DNA from: Moringa oleifera
Lineage: Eukaryota; Streptophyta; Magnoliopsida; Brassicales; Moringaceae
Direction: 5' to 3'
Assembly (NCBI GenBank): GCA_021397835.1
Contig: JAJFZO010000363.1
Span: 62,001 to 126,000 of the forward strand
Length of the DNA: 64,000 nucleotides
The notes beneath the pieces were generated by a model that did not search any database, was not told where the DNA came from, and saw only the letters and a list, made by a program, of their open reading frames with translations. This document shows, in pieces, positions 28,201 through 40,200 of this stretch (position 1 is its first letter; each line of letters opens with the position of its first letter). Both the position numbers and the translations under genes were made by a program.

Positions 28201-31200
28201 ACACTTAATGTCCATACAAACTTGCTCTTTACAAACATCATAAAATGATCGGACTCAGAAAATCTCAAAAGCCATAATAAGCAGCAGATTAATTTTGCAA
28301 AGCCAATCACATTCGATAAACTTGTACCACATAGTCTCCACTTCTAAGCGCGCAATCCAAATCATTTTTGGGACTGGAAGCACATGAAGAATCTCCTTCA
28401 CATACGTTCATATCGGAAGCAAGCAAATTTTGACGTACAAATTTATAAACAAATCTGTTGTCTTCATGAGACCTCTGATGTGGAAGGTCATATGATGCAT
28501 CAAGAACTATAGAAGAAAGGCAGCTAGCAAAGTGGTCACTCTTTCCACTATGAGACTGCCAGATCTGTTTCTTCACAAGCTGAGACCAATGAAAAATTTT
28601 GAAAAGAAAGAAAAAACACATCATAATCAAGTTAATATTTTTGTTGGTTACAAAATATAATAGCAGGGTACATTTAAAATATCACCTGCATCTCTCTAGC
28701 TTCTAAGTCAATCAATCGGTCCCAATGTCTAAGGAAATCACAGTGGGCAGTTGAAAGATGGTGAACATGTGTGTCAAACAGATCACCCAATCCACTACTC
28801 TCTGTCGTTCCACCGTATGCCTACAGTAATTGGACATGATGAAGCTTTATACACAAACAGATGGAAAATTACTGCTCCCATTAAGTTCTTATTTCTCAAA
28901 GAGTGCATGATATAAAGAGAGAGTTTATGTTGACTCCTACAAAAGAATTGATGAAAAGAAAAGGAATTTCTAGACTGGCAAGTAAGGAAAAAAAGCAAAA
29001 CCGTTGACCTGTAAAAGAACTCAATGCTCACACTTATTTAACAGATGCCCTCCTAGATCTGAGAGGGTCTACCATATACCCAAGATGAATGAAGGAACGT
29101 GCCTGTGGATAGTCAGAAATGCAGTAGACTAAATCAATTTGGAGAAAATGAATTTCCTCTGTAGATGGCATCCTTCTTAACTCTTCTTCACACAAATCAT
29201 ATTATAAAGAAGAGCCTATAAGACGCCACAAAGCTAAGATGCAAATTGAAACAACATATAGTGGGCACCCTCCCTGAATTTTCTCCATACCTTTCTCTAA
29301 CATATCAAAGGCCCATACCAACAGAATGAAATATGAGCAACTTTACAGACAACCATCAAAGAGAAAACTCTACTGAATACATTCAACAATTTTCAAGGCA
29401 TAATACTATTTCAGATACAATGGAGCAGTTGACTTCTCAAGAACAATATTAAGTAAAAGTTTTCAAGAGCATTGATAGGATCTTTCTGGTTAACATGGTT
29501 TCCCTGAGTTTTATCCATAATTATAACTCTATGAACAATACAGAAAAAGATACTTGCATTCACTACAATTAAAGAATCAATCATGACTTTCAGTTTTGGC
29601 AGGTCGAAAATTTTCAGTTTCTCGTTGGAGAGAAAAAATCAAGACATGCGGCATCATCTAGCCAACAACTAAACAGCAGTAATTCTCACTCCAACTTAGA
29701 AGAATAAGAAATTCACCTTATGATAAATAGTGCAAGCATCAAGATGGCGACAGCCTCTGCACATGCTTCGACTCTACACCAAATACCAAGAAGATTTCAA
29801 ACGGCCATCCACTAAAGATTTGTCTAGAAACAGATTAATATAATAAGTCAGTAATAGAGACATACCTGTAACATTGGTGGGAGATGATGTGCTGTTGATG
29901 CCTTAAGAATATCATTTGCAAGTTCATTGCGGCGCATGATCAGTCCAACTAAATCAGATCTTTGAACCGTTATTCCCTTGCAAATCACAAAAAGATGTTT
30001 ATCACTTCTGTAATCAAAGAGTAATAAATTATACCAATGTAAGTTGTTTACCTGTGTCTGCTCTGACTGGAGATAATATAGGAGACCAGAATCAATATGC
30101 TTCCGGTACCTGACGGGGCAACAAAAAGTAACCAAATAAAAGAATTATTTCTTTCTGATTCTCAGTAACAGAGATATGTTTCAAGCCCACCCCTGAAATC
30201 CCTCACCCTTCCTCCCCCACTGAACACGCATGTGCAGAAGAAAGAAAAGAAAGGCTACGTTTAAAACACCTCTCAGACATAAGGAGAGTGTATAATATCA
30301 CTTGGGCGCAATGTTCCATAGATGACTGCACAAACAACTATGAGTCAGAGGATATTGAGATCAAGGCAAAGTGCGTAATTTCATATTCACCTTTCCAGGC
30401 TTTGAAATTCAGTATTCTGCAGTTCTTGACCCACTAATTCATGAAAAACACATACTTGCCTGTCCATTAGGTGCTTTCCCAGTTTTAAACTCTAGAGGCA
30501 CAATATTCTCCTTGGCTCCATTTCTATTTGATTCAACTGCCACTCTAACTGAAGCATCAATGACTCCTTTTAAGCCATATTTGGGGGCCCATGACATCTC
30601 CTCGATATCAATCACCTGCAATTAAATGAATTCCTCACTCATATGCTGCAATGGTGTTTACACAAAAGCAAATAAAATAAGGTATAATCTTCAATTTATT
30701 CACGACTCAAATAGATGGAAGTGCCCACAATAGCATTTAAAGTAAAGACAAGTATAAATTTATGAACTGTATGAGGATGCATACGCATGCAACGTATATT
30801 TATTCAGCGGTACATAAATCAATTAATGAAGAGTTACAAATACATCCTTGAAAAGCCAAGAAAAGACAGTCAAGCACATCCATCAAGTGCATATGTAAAA
30901 ATGCATGCAAATGATAAACCAAGAAATTATTTTAAAACAAGGCAAGGGATATGTCTAACCTCTGATATATTAATCTTTTTCAACCCATCATTGGAGCCAA
31001 AGTCAATGTTAGGTCTGTTTGAATCCTGCAAAAACTTCTAAATCGTTAACTTCATGAATAGACCTATCAGTTAAATGATGGCAATCCATGTGATATGGAG
31101 AAGGACAAGCATGTATGAGTCATACACAGATGCATGTTTATCTCTTACATCAATGCAAGGGGCTAGCACATCCCCCACGATGAAACAAAGATATCTATGA

Positions 31201-34200
31201 GGACATGCATTAAATTCATTTAAATAAATATAAGTGTCTCTACCTAAAAGATAAAACAAATAAGAAACTGTATAAATTTAATATCTATATGCCATATAAC
31301 AAATATCATAACAAATATCATGACCACGAGGAACAAAGTCAAAATGGCGTACAATGGGTGATAACCCACCATCACTAGCATAGGTTCATCAATAACATGT
31401 ATACCAGAAGGAAATTCGTTGTATGCAACTCTACTTGTGGAGAAATTTGTCTCATGCATTGCTTATCTGCTAGATGTACAGGCAGTCTTCAAACACCATG
31501 CACAGCCAGTGACAATGGCAGATTTAGTGGGACAATGTAGCTAAAAACAGAGAGTAAGAGTAATGAAAGGAAAATATCAGTGAACCTGTGAATCTCTGAA
31601 AAGGCTAATCCAAGTTAGCATTCTTGGAACAGCATCAAGTAAGTTTTTGCATATATCATTTTCATCTACTGCAAATCCCAAATAACAATGAAATTAGAAC
31701 CATCAGACAAGAAAATCAATGCGGTTCCGCAATCACATTAATATCAAAACTGTAACCACCCAAAGTAAAAAAAAAAAAAAAAAAAAGAAGAAATGCTATC
31801 AAGAAAACTGTTAATATAAGTTAAATAAGTCCATATGGTTTTGCAGATTCACTAATAAAACAAACCAAGTAATTAAAAAAATATTAATTAAGAAGGTGAT
31901 ATCTTATGAATCTCCACCTCCACATGCATATAAGCTCTCAAGATTTTTCTGGAGCACTATTCTAGCATATTCCTCTAGGAATTTTACTGTAGGAATCTCC
32001 TTCAACAGCCCTGCCTGCAAAAGGAAAGAAAATTGATACGATAAGTAACCCTTAAATGCTTGGAGTGGGAGAAGAGTAAAACTGGATATCTATAAACAAT
32101 TTAACTTGCTATAAACAGATTTGTTTTCAATCACAAACCTGAAATATCTGGTGCAGCAAAGTACCAACCAATGCCACAGTTGAATGTTCACAACATTTTA
32201 GCCTCTCATCCAGCACTGTTCGCCTTGCGCAACTGAAACTGGCTGCAACCTGAAAGTGTTTCCATTTACAACATAAAATTAGAGTGAAAAATAGGCACAG
32301 TTTTAGTCCACAGAAATCTTTGAAAGTAATGACTAAGAGCATTACCATTAGACCAATCAGAACACAAATTGCTACATATAAAATTGTATAAATAAGCAAA
32401 AGGACAAGCACAAAAGAGTACCCGTGTCCCAGAGACAAGAATATCTGGATGAACAATTAGAAAACCATTTTCATGATCTACATCACATTTTCCTTCATCG
32501 TCAAATTCACCAATGACATTTACAGTATCTCCAGGAGCGACAACACTGTAAAACCTGAGAAAAAAATTTGACGAACATTGAGTGAACTAACCTCTTCAGT
32601 TGCAATCAAACTGAACCAGTCTAAATAATTAAAAAAGGAAAAGACAGTCTAACATATAATTCTTCAAGAGGAAGATCAAGACACATAAACAACTATTATG
32701 TTGTTATATGATAGCAAACGAAAAAATATTTGTTGGTATAAAAATGAAGAGGACCAGTATTTGGAGGTATATATGTTGTATTCACTGCATTGCCCTTTAT
32801 ATAGAGCAAAAATATAATAGGAGAGCAATTTGATCCTCAATCTCGCAATAAAGGAGTTATATCTTGACATCCTTTTGTTCTTCTCTTTAAGTGATCTAGT
32901 TTGATCTTGAAATGCTTTTTCTTCCCATGAAAAACAGGATCATTTGAAATTGCAATTATAGCTTGGTTATCTACATGAATCTGAGTAGACTCATTTTGCT
33001 TCATGTATAAATTTGCAAGTATTTGGTGATCCAAATTGTTTGATTCACCACAGCATTGGCAGCTACATATTATGCCTCTGTTGTACTTTGAGCCATCACA
33101 TCTGCTTCGTTGAGGATCATGAAAAAATTTCTAATCCAAAGTTGAAACAAAATCCTATTGTACTTCTCATGTCATTAACAAAATATGCCCAATCACTATT
33201 GGAATAACCATGAAACCAATAAGAAATTTAATGCTATAATTTACAATGCCCTTGACATATCTTACGATCCTTTTGATAACTTCAAAAATGCACTTCACTA
33301 GCATAATGCATGAACTTTGAGAGCAAACTTACTACAACCATTATATCTAGTTTGGTAGCTGTAAGATACATCAGGCAACCAATCATGCTCTTATATTAGC
33401 TTTCATCCACTTGTTTTGATCCAGCAGCTTTGCTGAATTTCTCCTTCTAATTCGTCAACGCGTTGGTGCTTTTGCAATCTTCCATGTCAAATTTCTTATG
33501 AAGACTCCATCATGATCTTGGTTCACCTCCATACCTAGCAAGTAGGACATGAAGCCAAGATTTGTTATCCCAAATACTTTGTGTATTTCAACTACAAACT
33601 TTTTTACCAATTTCTCGTTGCTTCAAGTTACATTTGGACTTTTAACAAATACAAGGCTTTGAAGATGATCATCTATCTTATTGTACCAGGCCTTGAAAGC
33701 CCGTTTTAGACCATATAAGACACCTTCAACAAGTAGACCTTCTCCTCTTATCCCCTGACTTGGAATCCCTTGACCTACTTTACATAAATCTCCTCTTTAA
33801 GGTAATCATTTAGAAAAATAGATTTTGCCTCCCACTAGTAAGTCTTCCACCCCGTTTGAGCTACCAGAGCAAGCAACATCTTAACCATATCCAAGCATGC
33901 TACTAGAGTAAAAAATTTTAAGAAATCCACTCCAAACACTTGACTATAGCCCTTCATAACTAATTTGGCTTTGTATTTATTCACAAAACCATGTGCATTA
34001 AGTTTGGTTCTGTAAAATCTCCGACAACTGTTTCTTTATTGACTCTTCACATCTTTGCTTACAATAAGCCTTCAGAAAGTTGATATATCCAATCAAACTC
34101 ATGATTCTGCCTTTTTATCAAGTTTGTCTCTTTTACATGTAGCATCTAAGAAAAATAAAGACAAGCAAAGGTTTTTAGATTTCTACAAATCTAGTTTATA

Positions 34201-37200
34201 ACCAAAACAAAGCTTCAAATGGAGCCTTTTTTAATGATATTCTAGTTGACAGCCTATTTAGTAAAAAACTGCAATATTTGCAACCTATTCCCATAATTTC
34301 TTTGGCAACTCCTTCTCATGTAGCTTACATCTTACCATTTCCATGATACTTCAATTTTTTCTCTTACTTATATCATTCTATTATGGAGTGTAAGGTGCTG
34401 TTAGTTGGTGCTCAATACCATCTTCTTCGAAGAACTTCAAAAATGTCATTTGTGTATTCTTTCCCATTATCTAACCTTATCTTCTGCAACCTACAACCAC
34501 TTTAATTCTCCATCCCTGCTTTATATTTCCAAAATACATTAGTAACCTCATACTTGAGTTTGAGAAAATAAATCCAAAAAAATCGAATATAATCATCAAT
34601 AAATGTAATGTAGAATTTACTACCATTTAAAGATGACATTTTTCTAAGATCCTTCAACATCTATGTGTACCAGTTGCAACTTGAGAGTTGCTCTCTATGC
34701 TATTTGGGGGAAAGTTCTTTTAGTTTGCTTGCAATATTGACAAGACACACAATCAACTACACCTTCCACCAAATTATATTTCTGCATATATAAAAGTCCA
34801 TCATAATGGAAATGCCTAAGCCTTTTTATTACGATGCTTGAAAATGCTATTTGCTCCTCCTCCATTAGATTTAAAGCAAAGTTTTTTGCTCTTATTGTCC
34901 ATTTCAATACATATATGCCTTTCACACCTTTGATCAAGCACCATTTGTCTTCAAATATGACTTTGAAACCTTTTTCAATCAATTATCCAACACTAAGAAG
35001 GTTTTAGTCAATGTCAAGCACATATAGAACATCGGTAATACACTTCAGACTTGTTAAGCTTTCTATAGCCACAAGTCCTTTACCCTTGCCAAAAACAAAC
35101 TCACCATTTCTATTTTTTATTTTGGAAATGATAATTTTATCAAGCTCTTTAAAGAGCTCTTGATCATTGGTCATGTGGCCTGACCACTGACAATTAGCTA
35201 GAAATTGCTAGAGCTATTACTCGCCATGAAGCACGTTGCAACAATATGTTGTTCCTCTTGACAGCGCTTGGTAGAAACCTTTGCCTGTTCATGTTGTTGT
35301 GACTCGTAAATCTGCTCCATATGTCCAATCTTACTACATTTCCTACACTTGACATCAGGCCTCCACCAACACTTCCTTTGTGGATGACTCGTCTTATTGT
35401 AGTGTGAGCAATGTGGATATGTCTCATTTTAGTTTTTGTTGTTGCCACCAGTTTGGTTGTTCTTCTTTTTGTTATTGTCAATCTTGTATTTGCCTCCTCA
35501 TGAAGTTTTTTCCTTTGCTTGAAAAGCACCTCCCATTGATTCTTTTTCTTTCATTATCCACCAATTCTGCTAAGGATATGTTTGACAAACCTTTAAATTA
35601 TTCTAATTAAGAAATTTTAAACTCATGCTTTTTAGGCAAAGTTATAAGAGTTTTTTGTACAAATCATACAAGTCCTCACCAAGCAGCCTCATTCTATTTA
35701 CTATGCTCAACAACTTATCATAATAGTCTCGATGGATTTTGTCTCCTACATTATAAGCTTTTCAAGCTCCCTAATCAAGTTGAATACTTGCATATTTTTG
35801 GTTCATTCATTGCCTTGATATTTATTCCTGAGGTAGTCCCAAATAACCTTTGATGACTCCAAGTTCATGATTCTTGTAATATAGTGCTTGAGACAGTAGA
35901 GAATAGGCACATTTTGGCTTTGGACTTCCTAATCTTCCTCTCTTTTTGAGTTTTAAGTTGAGTTATTGTAAGGTTTGACGGAAAGTTGTCGTCTCCTTAA
36001 AAGTATGTACAGAGAGAAACTGTATGGAGGAAAGGTGGTGACCTACGCCATTAAGATCAAAAAAAAAATTTGAATTTGATGATAGAAGAGAGATCAAAGA
36101 TCTAAGGATAACCGAGGAAAGCAGAGGAAAACAGGTCTCCTTATACCTGAATAAGGAAGATATTAAGTGGTTTTGGCTGGTAGCCGAGAGGAAAACGAGA
36201 TGGTTGAGGAAAAGAAAAGCGAACAACAAAGTATTAATAGCATTGATTAGGTCAAATGCAAGTAGGAAGTTCTTGCGATTGACTATAGAGGAAAAGAGAG
36301 ATCCATTTACATGTCGGAGGGAAACAAAGGCTTCGGATGGTGGAAGGGGTTAAAAGAATCCTACATAGTAGGAATGCCTAAGGAAAAAGTAAGGAGTGAG
36401 GCGAAAGATTTAACTGAGGATGCAACAAATAGGAACCAAAAGGAGGTGAGAGGGATGACAAGAGAGATTATTGCATGCCCACATTGTGTGAGTGGTAGAT
36501 CAAGTATGATGGAAGATGGAAAGAGGTACAGAGGAAAACAAAAGGACTACAGAAGGCACGGAAGCAGGTGGTGATCAAGGACCAAAACCCTAGCAAAGGT
36601 AAAGTTGCAAAAGCTTTCGAGTTCGCCAACCAGGCGAAGGAGACGACATTGTCAGGTCGTAATTCAAATAAGTTAGTGGGGTTTGAGTCAAATAGTAATT
36701 GGAGGCTCAAACTATTAAAAGGGCATATGGTTGACAGGCATAATGGAGTTCGGATGGGCCAAGGACTTATCAAAAGAAGGGAAAGCTTGGAGAAAAATTA
36801 GGTAGGAAAAGATATGTGTATTACAACTAATAGAAAGAAATGGGGAATAAGTTTCTGGAGCGAAGCGGTTGACAGCACCAAATCCAATGGAACAGGGCTA
36901 TCTACCCAATCGGGTCACAGAGGACAAGTGCAACGAGCACAAAGGGCATCCTACTTCCCACTTAGAGGTCAACCAGAGGAAGATTAATGAAGTATATGTT
37001 GCACTAACATAAAAGGAGGCTTTGTCAAGTCACAAAGTAGGGATTATGGGAGATTGGGCAGCTGACAGTAATACTTAGTTGAAGAAGGACTTCAAGTGGA
37101 AATTGAGGGGTTTGACATGCGGGCTTGCTGCAAAGAGAGCGAGGAAGGAGGGATCTTCTCTATTGAAGCAAGTAGACTTTCTGACGATCGTAACCTAGAT

Positions 37201-40200
37201 TCCACTAGTAGGACCTGGAATGGGTATGATAAGGAAAGCAACTTGACTGTCACCCCACTAGCAATCTGTATGGATAGGTCTAAGGGTGAGAATAATGCAA
37301 AAAAGGAAGCCCTAATGGGAACAACACTATTGGCATTAGGAAGCCTTACTGGGAAAGATTGTGATAAGAGGATGAAGCAAGAGATATCTAGAAAGGTGAT
37401 TAAAAAATTATCTAAAATATGCAAGTCACTTGATCTCAACTTTAAAGGCTTGGAAGAAGAGACCATGGAGCTGTTTATGAAAATTAAGAAGAGACAATGG
37501 TTAGGATATCCACTTATGCGAAAAAAGAACAGTAGAAAGAGGAGCTACAGGAGTGTCAATAGGGAGTTAAGGAGACTAGAATTTGGAATTAATTATGAAA
37601 AGGAACCTACAAATAAGGATAAAAGAATGGTGCTCTTTAAGAGTTTGGGCAGTCATTACAGTGATGGTATTTTAGATACTAACCTAGAATGTGAAAGAGC
37701 TGAACAATGTGGATAAGAGGATCATTATCAAACAATCGATTAGAAAATGGAGGGCGGATATTATTTGTCTACAGGAGACAAAAGTACATAAATATCTTTG
37801 AGGGTGGTGAGAGGATATTATTTGTCTACAGGAGACAAAAGTACATAAATATATTTGAGGGTGGTGAGAGGATATTATTTGTCTATAAGAGACAAAAATA
37901 GCATAAATCTCTTTAAGGGTGATGAGAAGCTTATGGGGTACACGAAACCTCCAATGGGAGGTAAAACCAACACAAGGAAACTCAGGAAAAATCTTGGTAT
38001 GTTGGAACGGTAGGATGGGCAGTTTGAAAGAAAGTTGGGCAAGGACGATGTCATTGTCTTATATTTCCGCAATAGAAGATAAAAGGTATATACTAGAGTA
38101 TATGAGAGCATCATAAAGGCAGAAAGGTGGGCGCTATGGGAAGATATGAAAGTGTCAAAGGAAGTATGAAGGGCTGCCATGAATACTCCAACGTGGTTCT
38201 ATTCCCATAGAAACGTAAGGGGAGTAGAAGTGGAAGGAATTGTTCTATTGAATTTAGAGAGATCTTGTCGAGACTTGAATTACAAGATTAACCATCATCA
38301 TGTGGAGTGTTCACTTGGTCCAACATCAAAGATAACCTATCCATGTCTAGGTTAGACAGGTTCTTAATGTCCAACAATTAGGAAGATAGCTTTCCATGCA
38401 TGTAGCAACTATTACTTCCTATAACAACCTCCGATCACAATCCTATGATGTTGATAATGGATGGATTAAATTGGGGTCCTTGTCCATTCAAATTCGACAA
38501 TAGCTGGTTACATGATAAGAGTTTTAGAAAGTGGGTGAAGAGCTGGTGAGAAGAAGCAATGCAAGCTTTGTGGTCATAAGAAAACTACATGTGGTCAAGT
38601 CTAAAATCAAAAAATGGAAGGGGCAACTAGGAAGCCTAGAACAAAGGAAAAATCAGTTATGGAATGAACTACAGCGGATTGACCATATTGCTATGGGGGA
38701 GGAGACAGTGCAATATTATAGGAAAGGAGATTAACAGTTAATGAAGACTTAGTGCAACTACTAAAGTTAGAAGAAATACCCTGGAGGCACAAGTCAAAGG
38801 TGTTGTGGTTAAAGTCCAGCGATAAGAATACTTCTTTCTTCCATAAGATGGCTAATGCACACAGGAGAATCAATTTTATAAGCAGGATGCAAATAAGCAC
38901 AATACAATTGGATGATGAAAAAGAAATAAAGGCAAGAATAAACAAATACAATAGAAAGTCATATCAAGATGGAGAGAGGTAGAGACCTAAACTTGCGGGG
39001 TTGGAGTTCAAGCAAAATTGATAATGAACTAAGGGAGAGGATCGAGCTGCAGTTTGAGGAAAAAGAGATTAGGAATGCACTTTTGGAATGTGTCTGAGAC
39101 AAAACACCAAGTCTTGATGGTTTCTTTATGGAGTTTTTGAAGGCAAATTGGGAAGTCTTGAAAGTTGACATCATGAAAGTGTTTAAGGAGTTTCACAAGA
39201 ACAAGAGGCTTGTTAAAACTTTAAATTCTATTTTTATTATGCTAATCCCCAAGAAACTAAGTGTTGTCAGTGTTACGGATTGCAAGCTAATAAATTTGAT
39301 CGAAAGCATATACAAGTTGTTGTCTAAGGTTTCGGCAAAAAGATTAAGACAGGTGATTGAAGAGGTAGTTAGTGCAACTCAAAATGCATTCATTAAGAGG
39401 ATGCAAATTTCAGATGCAATGCTCATTGCAAATGAGGTTGTGACAATAAAATAAAATCAGAGGACAATGGCATTATATGCAAACTTGATATAGAGAAAGT
39501 TTATGATCACGTATCATGGGAGTTCCTTATGTACATATTAAATAGAGTGGGTTGCAGAGCTAAGTGGTGCAACGAGATATATTAGTGTATTTCAATTGCC
39601 TCATATGCAGTCATGGCGAACAGTAGCCCTACAAATTTCTTTAGCTCAACCAAGGGCCTTGGACAAAAAGATCCATTATCTCCTTTATTGTTTTTATTTG
39701 TTACGGAAGCTCTAAACGGGCTGTTAACCAAAGCTGTTGAAATAAGAATGTTGGATGGTTTTAAGGTGGACAATGATGGTAATGAGATAACAGTATCACA
39801 TCTTCTCTTCACCAATGACACCATAATTTTCTGTAAAGCAATGGAGGAACAGTTAATCACATTGAGAGATATTCTACTGATTTTTGAAGCAGTTTCAAGG
39901 TTGAAAGTAAATTTAAGAAAAACTAAAATAGCAGTGATAGGAGATGCAATTAATGCAGAGGACCTGGCTGCACTTAAGAGGAAAGTTAGTCAATTTTTCG
40001 GTGAAATACATATGCCTTCCATTGGGAGCGAGATGGAAAGAAGCATCCATATAGAATGAGGTATTGGAAAGAATCGAAAGAAAACTAACTGGTTGGAAGA
40101 AGTAGTGGTTGTGCAAGACAGGTAGGCTTGCCTTAATTACAAGCACTCTTACTAACTTACCAATATACTTGTTGTCACTCTTTCCAATTCTGAAAAGTAT

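Noticed and set aside
35963..36229. Minus-strand open frame in the retroelement region
   Set aside because: It is the antisense of the LINE 5' part, not part of the copia gag.
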